A program made the translations under genes and the position numbers. A stretch of DNA of 64,000 nt from Thunnus maccoyii. Its lineage: Eukaryota > Chordata > Actinopteri > Scombriformes > Scombridae. Below the pieces are notes generated by a model. The model was not told the origin of the DNA. It saw only the letters and a program-made list of their open reading frames with translations, and made no database searches. This document shows, one piece after another, positions 24,620 to 36,811 of this stretch. The stretch lies in the NCBI RefSeq assembly GCF_910596095.1, contig NC_056535.1, positions 20,166,505 through 20,230,504 on the forward strand, written 5' to 3'. Every line of letters begins with the position of its first letter. Positions within the stretch are counted from its first letter, which is position 1.

Positions 24620-27000
24620 AGGCAAGACAAGGCAAGGCAACTTTATTTATATAGCACATTTCATACCTAGGGCAACTCAAGTTCTTGACAGAAGATAAAA
24701 TAAAAAGAATAGCAAAAATAATTCAGAATCATCAAATAAAAACACCAATGTGAGAATAATGAAATAACTATTAAAACAATCAAATTAGAAAGATGTAAAA
24801 CTGAATATTAAAACTATGTAGACACACATGTAAAGGTGCGACATGTAAGAATTATGTAAGAATTTTAGTTTAAAACATTCAAAAATTAACTAAAATTACC
24901 AACAGAAAGTGAAGAAATAATGAAATGAGACCTTCCCCGACTTTCTCAGTTGCCTATAACAGCTGACTGATTTCTATCTAAAGGACTCTGGATGGTTTTG
25001 TCAGGAAAATCCAAAGGATGTGATGTTTACTCACACTCCCGAGTGTCTTTCCTCTCTCCCCCTACAGCGCCAACAGGGTGCAACACTAGCTAAAGTTAGC
25101 CTAGACAGGGAGTCTGCTAACATCTGACCCCGAGCTTGCTTTCTTCCTATTGGTCAAGTAAGCTAACATTACTGCAAAGCATGTGAAATATATTGTGATA
25201 TTGTGGTTTTAGGTGGCTAATGTTAGCACCGCTGCTCAATCGCACTGACAGAGTGCGAGCAAGCGTGTGAGCATGAGCAACAAGATGCTGACTGCAGCTC
25301 ATTTAACGGTGTCATTAATGAGAAAGAATTTCTGATTCTTGCACCTTTAACTTCTTAACATCCACCCTTTTTTTAAAAAAAATTTCAACTATTTGGCATA
25401 CCCAAATGGAAACGCTTATAACAAAAGGACTGTGAGGCCATGTATTAGGCTTCATTTAAAAGATAACATCTTTTAGTTTCTGGAAATGTGCTCGTTTAGC
25501 ATGTAGCTAAAACACAACCAAAATTACATCAGTTCAAATATGACTCAAAAAAGTGATTTTGGTCCTCATCTGTAATGAGTCATATTTGGATAACAATAAC
25601 TAGGACATGCTTTATCACCACATACCTTCTACATCTTGTCAACCACACCTGTATAAAATTTCAGACCTCTAGACCTAACCTCATGGGAACTAGGGAGTTT
25701 TTAGTTTAAGGTATCACTGGTGTCCCCAAACCTATCCAAAATGTCTCTAAGTGGCCAAATCGTGCCAGTTGCTTATGCTCATTACTGTGTGATGTTAAAC
25801 TGCTTACAATTGGCTTAAGTGGGTCACCAGTGTGCCAGTAGATGCTGAGAGATTAAAGTGACTGTGCTGTGGTCTAAGTTAATGTTCAGTAAAAGGTTTT
25901 GGGGAACAGGTGAGTTTTAAGTCTGGATTTAAATGTATCTACAGATGGGGCCTGTCTTAAATTTTCTGGAAGCTGATTCCACTAGTAGGCAGCTTGGTAA
26001 CAAAAAAAACTGCTTCTTCATGCTTACTGTTAACCGGAGGGACAACTAATAGACCAATCCCTGATGATCTGAGGGTTCTAGTGGGTTCAGAAAGAATTAG
26101 CATTTAAGAAATGTATTTAGGGCAAAAGCTGTTAGCTCATTTAAAAACAGGTAAAAGGATTTTAAAATGGATTCTAAAAGTGATTGGAAGCGAATGCAAG
26201 GTTTTAAGAACAGATTGATGTGTTTGTTTTTTTTGCTCTGGTAATTACACTTCCTGCAGTGTTCTGGATGGGTTGTAATTATTTTAAAGTTTTCTTTGGG
26301 AGACCTGAGAAAACGGCATTACAGTCGTCCAGTCTGGTACTAAAGGCCCAGAAACCTGATTGGGAGTCATCAAGTAGATTATTGTCATTCAAAAATGTGT
26401 TAAATTGATTAAAAACAGTCTTTTAAATAATCTTTCCAAGAAAGAAGAGATTAGCTATATATCTGTAATTTGAAAGTGTAGAGATATAAAGGTTACTTTT
26501 TTTTAAAAAGAGGCTTCATAATAGCTGTTTTAGTTAATTTAATTAATTTTAGTGATCAGTTAAAAGCAACATGTTAACAAACTTGAGTATTTTACTAGCC
26601 AGACTAAACTTGTGTCTAATGAACAAGTGGATAAATTAAGTTGCCTTACTATGTCCCCAGTGTTTTATAATCAATGGACCTGAACTGTGCTAGTTGTATG
26701 TCACTCTCTTTGACTTTCGATGATAAAGGGAAAGTGCTTGTCTTCCATGTGGAGTTAGTGATGGCCTGTCTAATAAGTTTTATTTTATCGCTAAAAAAGG
26801 GAGGCAAATTCATTACATTTATCTATTGGAGTTAAGGGGCAATTTGAGAGGGAGGATTAATTAATTTATCAATAGTTGGAAATAAAATTTGTGGATTGCT
26901 GATGTCCTTGTTGCTGATATTGGAAAAAAAAGTTTAGCCAAGTTTTTCTCAATTCTGAGTTAAAAAGATGAAGTTGTTTATTAAAAATAGCATGGTGAAC
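24620..27000 (-). repeat. Large interspersed repeat, minus orientation, with nested insertions
   Basis: The left end carries a GGCAAGACAAGGCAAGGCAA run followed by TTTATTTATATAGCACATTTCATAC. This is the reverse complement of the tail type seen at the 3' end of the L2-like LINE near 60,060-60,114. The body (25,860-26,990) is AT-rich with phrases typical of dispersed fish repeats and no reading frame. Two other repeats seem to be nested (24,832-25,351, and about 25,350-25,860). I read the whole as a decayed retroelement tail plus body; the exact family is not known to me. Confidence 0.6.
24832..25351 (+). mobile_element. Nested MITE-like element
   Basis: The left end reads TAAAGGTGCGACATGTAAGAATT. 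The right end reverse-complemented reads TTAAAGGTGCAAGAATCAGAAATT, giving a short inverted terminus beginning TAAAGGTGC. It contains the 'acagcgccaacagggtgcaac' segment and no transposase. Confidence 0.6.
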
Positions 27001-27169
27001 TCTCCGCGGAGCTTTATATTTAGTGGTGATTATATTAGTAGTGGCAGGTGAAATTCTATTAATTACATTTTCAATTTTTTAATTAGTTTACAAACACATC
27101 AACCAAGTACCTTTAAGGTTGTATTCATGAATTCACTACCAGTGTTGCCATTGCTTTGCTTTGGTTTAT

Positions 27170-27385
27170 AACAAAACACCTACAGATCTAATGACATTCC
27201 CATCAGCCTCAGTTGTACATTGTGTTTAGAGCTAAGTATGAAACGTTAGCATGCAAACGCTAAACTAAGATGATGAATATAGTAAACATCATACCTCCTA
27301 AACGTCAGCATGTTAGCATTGTCATAGTGGTCATGTTAGCATGCTGACATTAGCATGTCTGTAGACTCTTAGTCTTCTTTAAAGG
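27170..27385. repeat. Interspersed repeat rich in GTTAGCATG motifs
   Basis: TTAGCATG-type octamers repeat in direct and inverted form (near 27,246, 27,310, 27,335 and 27,350). I recognise this texture as a common dispersed repeat in teleost introns, but not the specific family. Confidence 0.55.
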
Positions 27386-28241
27386 CATTTCAAATGGTCC
27401 CTGTCTGTTTTGCATGTTTGTCAAGATGTGAGCTGTGTAGTAGAATTTTTCTGTCAGTTTTCCAGGTTTTCTAAAGTTGACTGTTGTCTAATTCTCCATC
27501 TGCCTGTTCTCTGTCTGCAGGTCCACCTAGAGTGCTAAATATCAGAATTTTTTAACTAAAAAAGATTGTTTTGATTGTGTGTGGCCTTATATATCCATGT
27601 ACAGTATTCACTAAATCCCATAGCCCACCAATAAATAAATACAACCCCAGGCACGACTGTATAAGGCAGTTCAGGTCCCTGAATTGTGTTATCCTTGTAA
27701 ACTTGAATGCATCATGACCTTAAACCTCGCGAATGGCTGTTGTTTTAGGTGCGTCGTTACCCTCTGAGAAATAAAAAAATACGGCAGGTTGTCGTCCAGC
27801 TCAGGAAGCGATATACTTGATAGATATCCATGCATTTCATGCTGTCACTTGGTCACTAATGGACCAATAAACAGGATGATGGGAAGATATGGAAGATGAT
27901 CGAGTAAATGTCTCTTTCTCTCTCCACTGAAAACATGGCCGGCTGTGTTATCACGCCTCGCTTCAAATCCATATTCCTATTATGGATGATATGCCTTATG
28001 TCTCCCATTAAGGTCTCCTGAGCAATGACCCAACTAATAGTTAATGTGCATCTTAAGCTGTAGTTAATATCTCCATATGACATTAGCAGTAGCCTTATCA
28101 GGTAGTAGTATTAATGTTTAAAAGTGTATGTATATGGATGATAGCCTTAGCATTAATACTTAAGTCCACTTGTCATGTATTGATTCATGGTGAAAAAAGG
28201 CAGAGGAGAAACTGTCGTCTATTCAGTGACCATGCTGAGGT
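27386..28241. other. Non-coding stretch, nothing recognised
   Basis: No exon or repeat terminus is visible. Confidence 0.5.
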
Positions 28242-28660
28242 GTGTGCCTTTGTGTTTGTGTATTGTTGTGCGAGTGTGTGAGTGATGCAGCAAATTGTCC
28301 ATTTGCAGTATATCCGATGGGCTCAGGGATGTCATTAGTCACAGCGTGCTCGTTCTCATTAAATGGCCCAGTCGCCATGGCAGCCCCACAAAGGCCAGCC
28401 CCTCCCCCCCAGCACATGGAGAGTGACAGGCCAATTAGAGCAGGGCGCTGTGACATGCAGTCTGCTGTGATTACAGCTCTGAGGAGAGAGGAGCCAGGCA
28501 GGGGACACCATACACCGGCAAGGTCCCAACAAGATCCATCTCTAAACAAACACGATGAGCCGGGGCCCTGGAGGTCATGTCTGCTCCGAGAGCGCGACAT
28601 CCTCATCCTTCCATTACATGCGGCACCTGCCATCAAGAGCTGTTAGCTGCGATACCAATG
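28242..28660. other. GC-rich block open on both strands; candidate conserved element
   Basis: About 400 bp is free of stops in one plus frame (28,242-28,646) and one minus frame (28,223-28,636). Neither product looks like a protein: no domain, biased composition, no splice logic. Because open frames on both strands usually reflect GC composition, I call it non-coding. It contains CATTAAATGG and GGCCAATTAGAGC motifs of the kind found in deeply conserved regulatory elements. Confidence 0.35.
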
Positions 28661-29190
28661 GAGGGAGCAGTACAAACTACACCACCCAGATGGCTCTGGG
28701 CACACATTAGATGCCGACAGGTTGATTGTCCTGTGCCATTCTGTGGTGGAGATCTTCATCACCTGTCACAAACCACACATAGCCTACTGTTTTGCTATAA
28801 TCCTCTCAGGTCTGCATCTTTTGGGAAAGCATGTGACAATTCTGTTAAATAACAATCATGGAGACACAGCAGGAGAGTGAAGGAAATATTCTAATCTTGG
28901 CGATGACGAGATGATAACAGAGAGGAGAAAGTGTGACCGAGAAGTGTGGCATCGAATCTGTCATCTTCTCTCTCTACTGCATTCAAGGTATACCACACAC
29001 AACGTGAGGCAGAGGCACACAGAAGACAACATATAGACACATAACTGACTAAAAAACCTTTAATGAAATACTGAAAAACACAGTTCACACAAACTTTTCA
29101 AAAAGCCACAGAGTCAACCATCATCACCAAACAGGCAACGCAGGGTGAAATAAAGTTACTGTAGGTGTTAGGAAAAGAAAAGAATAGAAT
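28661..29190. other. Non-coding stretch, nothing recognised
   Basis: No supported feature. Confidence 0.45.
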
Positions 29191-30583
29191 ATGGCCCCAT
29201 TTACACCTGGAAGTAACATGTGATCTGTATTTGGATACATTACCTGGATAATGACATCTGATCCGTGCATCTTTTCATTTACACCTGGTATTAAAGTGCG
29301 TTGTCGTTATCTCAGTTTTTTAAGTTTTGATCATTGTGATCGGATCTCAATATGAAGATTAGTTAGTTGAGGCTGGTGGACTTGTCAACAAACATGGCAC
29401 ATCCCAGATCAAGAGAAGTGTTGCCACAAATATCATTCATTCTAAATCCCTTTTTGTGAGGGCTTGCTTTATTTGCTTTAGCTAACAGGAAGAGGCGGAG
29501 TTACGTGACCTTTCAACTCGCTGGGCCGATTTTGTGCTTATAACTGTGGTCACGCATTTACAACTGGCTGAGATCCGATCAAAATGTGAGCCTGGCCACC
29601 TCCAAATGTAGTCTGGCTGATCCAATCACATTCCGATTCCAATGTGTTGCTGCGTGCATTTACAACTTGCAATAACATGGTTCGTCTTATCCAGATAACG
29701 TTTCCGGATACAGATTGAATTCAAGCAGGTAGCTCCTGGTCTAAAAAGTGAAGAGAAATGCGTAAGTGCCTTAAAAATGCATTTTTTCCAATGGCTATCA
29801 GGGATCCACTCCACTGGTTGCAAGAAGAAGTCCAATTGTATGGAAGAGAAATGACCCTACTTCTCACTTGATTTATTACCTCAGTAAACACTTTCCTAAC
29901 GAGTTTATGGTCTCAATTGCTAGTTTCAAGTCTTCTTCAATACAGCATGATGTTCATTTTGTAAATTATGGTCCCATTTAGAGTAAAATAGATGACAAAG
30001 CAGGGTATGCCTTAGGGCGTGGCTACCCTGTGATTGACAAGTCGCTACCACGGTAACAACGTTGATAAAGTAATGTAACCACGGCGTAACTCCAGATTCG
30101 CAGAGTATAGGTGTAGCTGCCACTATTTCACAGTGTGTTTTCAGTTCATGAAAGTTAATTGAGACATTTTGGTCATCTAAAAAAAGTCTTGTTCAGCGTT
30201 TGGTTGTACTAAGAGACCCTCTAAGGAGTCGGCTGTTAGGTTTTTCTGGTAAGTACATTTAGTTTTAATGGCTGTAGGCCTGTTTTTCGCTAGTAAAAAC
30301 GTGCATTAGCATTAACATTATCACAGTTAACCGCAGACTGTAAATGCACCATGCTAACCAAGCTAACAGCTAGCGCTAGGGTAAGCTCCACCCTCTCGTC
30401 CAACTATGGTCACTTCTGGCTCCAAACATCAAAGATGGTGATGTTCAAATCCAAGATGGCGATGATCAACTCTCTAAACACGAGGCTTCAAAATGGCAGT
30501 TCACGAACCAAAGGGTGACGTGTGTCCATATTTTTTTACAGTCTATGATCGCATTTTAAAGCCAGATGTAAATGGGGTAAATG
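29191..30583 (+). mobile_element. Non-autonomous DNA transposon interrupted by an R1 element
   Basis: The left end reads GGCCCCATTTACACCTGG. The right end reverse-complemented reads TTACCCCATTTACATCTGG, so the ends are inverted over about 17 bp, and both sides continue into a tGTGATC/tGCGATC motif. The same CATTTACACCTGG wording repeats inside (29,276). No transposase is encoded. The stretch 29,727-30,548 is a second repeat (R1) that also occurs elsewhere, so the outer element is split by it. Confidence 0.65.
29727..30548 (+). mobile_element. R1 repeat, copy 1 (about 820 bp)
   Basis: The sequence matches 54,828-55,643 along its whole length in the same orientation. Examples are the shared 'ccactccactggttgca', 'tacagcatgatgttcat', 'cagattcgcagagtat' and the terminal 'ccatatttttt..cagtctatg'. 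The minus-strand open frame at 29,926-30,123 also reappears in the other copy, only because the two are copies. R1 has no transposase. Shorter relatives are at 36,180-36,811 and 46,164-46,869. Confidence 0.8.
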
Positions 30584-32082
30584 TTCTCTTACTAGCTTTT
30601 TCCAGAGCTTTTGACCATGTCTCTTGGTTTTACAAATGGAACCTGCTCAGTGCTACCATGTGACTGAAGCCCGAGGTAACAGGTGGACTGGGAAGGTGTT
30701 CAAGTCATTCACTGAAAAAGCCCATTTGTTCAGGGGATCCAGAAAAAGCTAGCTAATGAACCTTGAGTTTAGAATATTTTATCACAGATGTGTTTCCAAG
30801 GTTGAGAATGAAGCTCATAGGATAGAATCTCTCTAGAATTGAATAGAATAGAGTAGAAAGATGTTTGGGGGATACAGGTATGCTCACATATACATGGAGA
30901 GAAAATCGCAGAGTTTAGCTGCTGTAGGCCATGTCAGCAGCGAGTAGAAGAGTTAAATGCCACTTAAAGCTTTTTCTGTGAGCCACAATAGAGAAAATAG
31001 AAAAACGAAGAAGAAAAGAACACTCTGTCTGGGCAGATCGAGCCATTGGCCTCTCTCACTGCACATCTTTTGTGTTTCTGAGAAAATGGTTCACCGCCTT
31101 TTGACAATAAAAACCATGGGGAGAAAAAAAAACACATAATTTTCTTCAGGCAATGCTCTCTTCCATTGCTAGCTGCTACATGAACAGCTTCATAAAAAGC
31201 TGGGAATTTAAAACTGTGCATTTTGGTAGCAGTTTAGTATGAATTGCATTTCTCCTCATACATAAACATACAGATTTTTTTTCTTTCATCCCGAGGAGGC
31301 GGAGATGACATGGTAGAACAGAAAGGCAGCGACAGAGTAATGATTTAATTGCTGGCAAGGACAAAACGAAAGCAAAGGCGGTGATTTTGGTGTATGATAT
31401 TTATCTTGATGTCATATTGAAGTACACTCAAACACAGGGCTCGAGCCACTGCTGAAGACACAAGCAGAAGGTCACAGTCGTCACTTTTTCTTTTTTAACA
31501 TCCATTTATATTTTTCACACAAATGTGGAATTCATATATGAGTATTTATAAGCATTAAATAAAATTATTTGTGTTGTACAGTATTTACATTCTAAAATCC
31601 CATCCTCAACCAAACAGTTTTTCCACATTAAAGGAAAAAACAACAACATCAAACTCTGGTATGATGCCTCCTGACCACATTTTACATCCTGGGTAACATG
31701 AGCATCTGTTATAACATAGGTTTGGATTTCTAAAGTCTATCCTCATACAATACTCACATGCCATATGTTTATTTTAAGATTCACTGGTCACTAATCAATT
31801 CTCCTTTCCATATCAGCCATGACACAATCCCCTCCTAACATGAGTCCAATATAAGTGATAGGGGACAAAATCCACCGTTCTCGTTCTGTGCAAAAATGCA
31901 TTTCAGTTCAATTGAAGCTAATATGATCTCCATTCATTCTCTAAAATGAGTAAAGAACCATTTAAACCACATATAAATAAAAATATGTGATACTGTATAA
32001 GCTTTTCTCTGAATATTTCATTTTTTCCTTTTCTTTGAACATTAAAATGTTTTTTTAAATCTGCCCTAAGCATAGAAGGAAG
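30584..32082. other. Non-coding stretch, nothing recognised
   Basis: AT-rich with no exon. The frames at 30,957-31,364 are of low complexity on both strands and are not protein-like. Confidence 0.5.
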
Positions 32083-32123
32083 CTCTTAAAGGATAGGTAC
32101 CTTAGGGACCTATCCTTTAAGAG
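32083..32123. repeat. Perfect short hairpin (16-bp arms)
   Basis: CTCTTAAAGGATAGGT (32,083-32,098) is followed after 9 bases by its exact reverse complement (32,108-32,123). Weaker complementarity (CCTAAGC / GCTTAGG) extends outward on both sides. It lies at the left end of a GTTAAGG-type dispersed repeat. Confidence 0.9.
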
Positions 32124-32559
32124 TCCTTAGGCTTAGGAAAGATTATGGTTTGGGTTAAAATGATCACTTGAAACGTGATTTATACTTCCTTAAAGTAATG
32201 CAACCTTCATCATCATGGCAACAGTAAACACCACAATGTTACTTTTAAAAAAAAAAAATATCCCGACTTGCGGTTGGAAACATAACACTTGAATGTTTTT
32301 TCCACTCGAATGACTTACTTTTCTGTCCTCAAAACTGAGAAAGGGTCATTATATTTCATAACAAAAGATCACAGTTCAAGATAGTTTGCAGATAAAAACA
32401 GGCTCTTATTCCAGGCTTCTTGAGGACTCTCACAATACTGGGGACAGACCCTAATGCCAGACAAAAATTTGAAATGATTCTGAAAACCCCCGGATTACCT
32501 TTAGTATTTTTTCATGTCTCATGTCACTTGTTTTAAAAGTCTTTCTTTCTTTCTATGTA

Positions 32560-33686
32560 GGGCAGACGCCACTGTGCATGCGTAAAAACCTTTCCAGTTA
32601 CAGTACTTCGCTAACTAACTAAGTCAGTGTTGTCTAAGCTACTTGTTGACTTTATAGTAAAGTTACTTACAATGTACAGTGTAATACAAAGTCAAGAAGT
32701 TGTAATATGCAGCACAACAAGCTAGTGAAGCATAACCGCATTCCTGTGCATGCGCAGTGGCATCTTCTGTACAAGGAGCTACCCTCCAGACGGTTAAAAT
32801 GTGATCGCTGTTATTGTACTAAGTATGATCAAAAAAGACAATATATGATGGAAGAACTCAGGAAGAGTGGAGCTCAGCATTAAAACTTTAATGAACCTGC
32901 CAAGTAGGTGGAGTAGCAGTTTTGGGTTTTTTTTGAGTTTATTAGACAGACAGGATTGATGTGTAGGATTTAATATTTGGTCTACAGTCTGAAGCGGAGG
33001 GTGGCGGTAATGTGCCTAATATGCTATAATATAGCTATCGTTAAAGCGTGTGGCCGTGGCGTGGCGTTGAGTTTTGATGTTTCGCCATGACAGAGGAAGT
33101 TGCTATAACTTTAGTGCAAATGTTCCAGTCTGCCCCAAACTTTACATGTTTGATAAGAGTCCCGGCCTGAACACGTCCTCATGACAATATTCAGTCAGTG
33201 ATGCAAACTGGCTGAATAGCGCCCCCTACGAAATCGCAGTAAAGCAGCCCCAGCAGCAGGCAAAATAGTGGACAAAGGAAGTGATGTTTCTCTCCTTCTT
33301 GCACTGTCTGAAAACAGCCCGGGTCTGAAGACATCTACATGTCCGTGACAGAAGCGCTTCGACTGCGCCGCAGCCCGATGTGTGCAAAGGCGCGAGGGCC
33401 TGTTCAACGCTGCTTGCACCTTTAATTAGTCTTTGGAGCTGTTTCTAAACAAGCTAATGTGTCCTCTTCGAGGTGGAGGAACATGCCACCCAGTGCAGCA
33501 GTGTGTCTCATTGATGTGTTTTTAATAGTTTTTGGACAACAAGGTCTACAGCACAGAGGAATAAGATATATCAGACTTTGGATGCATACACAATACTTGT
33601 AAGTAGGATCAATTCATTGTTGATTTGGCTCTGCACATGTGATTTGACAATGAGAAAAATTTTTTAAAAAAACAAATCCTTTAAGG
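32560..33686. mobile_element. Degenerate copy of the 43.7-kb foldback element, interrupted
   Basis: 32,690-32,800 matches the centre of the palindromic element at 43,691-44,412 ('acaaagtcaagaagttgt', 'gcacaacaagctag.gaagc', 'gtacaaggagct'). 33,430-33,640 matches its right arm ('gtctttggagctgtttc', 'cacccagtgcagcagtg', 'acacaatacttgtaagtag'). An unrelated segment (about 32,880-33,425) with 'gcgccccctacgaaatcgcag' sits between and looks like a secondary insertion. The right end, AAATCCTTTAAGG, parallels TTTATCCTTTTA at 44,401. Confidence 0.65.
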
Positions 33687-36179
33687 TTAGCCATATATTG
33701 CCTAACATTAATATGGTTAAGGTTGCCATAACCATGATCTTTACCCCGCAAATACTGTGGATATGGTTAAAAAATATATATTTTAGGCCTGTGACAGGAT
33801 GCAAATTCTGGTCTCACACATGAACATTGGATTTACAACATGTCCATCCACCCCCCTGACTTTCTACCTTGCACCCTAAAGGGCAATCAACTTTCTGCAT
33901 TTTTAACATTTGGCTTAAATTGTGAGGGGGCAGAATTGACCAATATAAACGTACTTCCTAGGGATACTGGGCTGTCAGGCCCTGGGAAGTTAGTTCCAGT
34001 AATCCACCGCACTATGACACCCTTGCATGCAGATAAGCAGGCACACCCATGTATTAAGTCCTCCTCTATCCATCATTATGCATGACTTCACCTATGAAGT
34101 TTGGCAACTTATTTCATGATTGGTATAAAGAACATTCCTCTCTTTTACCTCTGTGTTTCTTTCTGTCTCTTGCTCTTTCTCCCTGAGGACAGAAAAGTGA
34201 CTGAAATTTAGGATGACAGGACAAGGTGAGCGAGGGGAGAAGAGGCTCTAAGTGACTTAAGAGTAGGAACTGCAAGTAAAAAAAAAAAAACGAGAAAAGA
34301 GAGAGTAACACAAGCCTGGAGTGAGAATCGTAAAAAATGTCTGTGAGTGGCAATACGGTGAGGGTGTCTGGGGCTTTGAAAATGAAAGGAAAAGTGTAAA
34401 GAGAGAGAGTGAAGGAGACAAAGAGAAAGGGAGAAGACGGTGGTTGAAGGGTTAAGGGCGAAGTTGGAGTCTATGTGACAGTATCAAAGCCACAGGAGCA
34501 GCAGAGAAAAGCTGTTAACGGGAGCTCACCGTGCCTTAATCGATTGTGAACAGTGCTGCAGAGCACAGCCAATCACAAGAGCTCCTGGAGACTTCTCTGG
34601 GTTAGAGCACTTACACGCTGTCTGCCGCCCGATCAGGCAGACGACGGAGGGAGAGGAGAGTGAAAGAGACAGAAAGAAAGAGGGGGGAAAAAAACAAAAA
34701 GATGAGGAGGGAGGGCGGTGTTAGTCAGGGAGAGGGAAAAGTGGGACTTGAAGATTTTGGTTTTGCTTTTTCATCTTGGTGACCTTGAAAGCTCTTGTTA
34801 GGGGGAGGCATGTTGGAATGAATATGCATCAAGTGTTCCTTCTTTTCACTCGCTGTATGTCTATCTGTCTTTCTCTCCGCCTGATTATCTTTCAGCTGTC
34901 TTTCCTTGACTTCACAATCTCTCTTTTTCTAGATGACAATATGTTGTACGCATGACCTACAACGGCACGTCATATGGCATCAAAAGGAAATTTGGACATT
35001 GTAACAGCATATGACATTTTGTAAAGGATTCAAGTGAGTTTCTTGAATGGATGAATCCATCTGGCATGAAACTTCTGGAAAATGTTGCTCCTGCATAAAA
35101 TGAAAAAAAAAAGAAAGCCCCCATACACCTTGTGGACATAACGCTGTGTCTGAACTCATCATGAAGAAAACACGTAGATAAAAGAATCTTTTTCTGACAC
35201 TAAACCAATGAAAATGTAAATAGATGCAGCAAAGCAGCTTATATGATCTAGTTCTGTCATCTTCATGTATTTGTTTGATCTCGCTATTCCCGGTTTTGAC
35301 ATTGTAACCGCTTCATTAGTTGGAACAACTCACAAAGCATCCACTAAACTCAACAATTCACAGACTGATGTGACTTCAGACAGAATTAACTGACTAAACC
35401 TATAACGTCTCTTTGTGATGACTCCGGGACTAATTTTCATACAGCTTTAAGTCTTCAGTCTAATTACTTTTTTGCTCGCTGTAATTGGAAATTTGTAAAT
35501 GAATGTTGTAACAGCTCAGAAATGACTCAGTAAATTGGCACTTACTGTTTATTTTGGGTGTGTTACACTGAGATCCAAACAGCGTTGTGCTGACTGTGAA
35601 GCAAAGCAGGGAATGAGTATTAGGAAAAGCATGAGTTTGCACAAATTATATAATCTCTGTAATCTCTAAAAAAAAAACCCTGATCTTTCACTGTGAAACA
35701 TGACACAATAATTTACAGGATTAATGAAGTAACAGCAGGTAAACATAACTCTGAATAATCTGAGTAAAGTTGGAATTATTGCTGATGTTTGAAGCACTAA
35801 AAATAGCTTTACCTGCAGCTGTTTCAGAGGAAGTTAAAAGTTCAGAAAATAAATTGGGTCCAATCTACTGTATCTATCTAATCTTTTTAATAACATTTTA
35901 ATAACTTGGCCTTTATGGAAAGAAATAAAATTAAAAAGAAAATGTCTCCTCTCTTTGTTCTTGTTATAAGCATAACCGCTGTAATTGATTCACTTGAGAA
36001 AATGATTAAAAAAAAAATTAACAGAATAATGACAATTATGAAATTTGTGTAATTGTAAAATAGAATCCATGTGGAGCTGTGATTTGACTTATATCTCAAA
36101 ATTTAATCCAAAAACAGTGCTCCTTTTTCTTACAGGCAGCCTGCTCAATGTTATTACCTGATAAACTGAACAGTTTTTT
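33687..36179. other. Non-coding stretch with purine-rich tracts
   Basis: No gene is recognised. 34,375-34,440 and 34,643-34,740 are strongly purine-rich (GA/GGGA) on the plus strand. A small GTCTGCC...GGCAGAC hairpin lies at 34,620-34,642, next to a CCAAT-type motif (AGCCAATCAC, near 34,568). This could be a regulatory block, but no transcript can be proposed. Confidence 0.4.
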
Positions 36180-36811
36180 TTTTTACCATCAATGACCGTT
36201 TTGACTTACTCAGGAGATCCACTCAAAAAAATCCTTGGCTCCAATAGACTCCCATTCAAAAAGCATCAAATTCTCTCTAAAAAGTCAATCTTTCTTCTTT
36301 CAACAAATTGTTTTAGTCTCAATCGCTAAATTCAGGCCCTCTAATAAGTGTACTGGTGGTCATGTTGGAAATTATTTCTCCGTTAATAAGATTTGAAGAC
36401 TTACAGTAGCTTTGATGTCTGCTGTGTGGTTGTTGATTGACAGCTGTGATTGACACACCCGCTGCTCTCCCCGGCTCCGAGACTCGCATTAAGTCGGATT
36501 ATTGTCACACTATTATAGTAAGTTTAATGTTACTTGATTATGATACCTGTCCTGTTAGCACAATTTAGCTAAAGTAGCTACTGTCACGTTAGCCCAGGTG
36601 TGCACTGTTCCCAGTAAGCTAGTGTTAGCTGCGGTCCGAGGTAGCGAGGTGTGACAGGCAACATCCCACACTCCTCATTTAGAAGGTACTGGCTCCAAAC
36701 AGAAAAGATGGCACCAACCGTAAGCAGCAGCTCTGGGCTTCAAACTGGCTCCAATGTAAACCAATGGGTGACATCACAGCTCGCTACGTCCATCTTTATA
36801 CAGTCTATGGT
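36180..36811 (+). mobile_element. R1-related repeat, copy 2
   Basis: The right end (ccaatgggtgacatcac, then tacagtctatgg) and the interior (ctggctccaaa.agaaaagatggc) match the other R1 members in the same order. The left end is not well defined. The plus-strand 98-aa frame at 36,651 is not a gene. Confidence 0.65.

Noticed and set aside
28223-28646. Overlapping 137- and 134-codon frames on opposite strands
   Set aside because: Neither has protein-like composition, splice sites or a known domain. GC-rich sequence explains the lack of stops.
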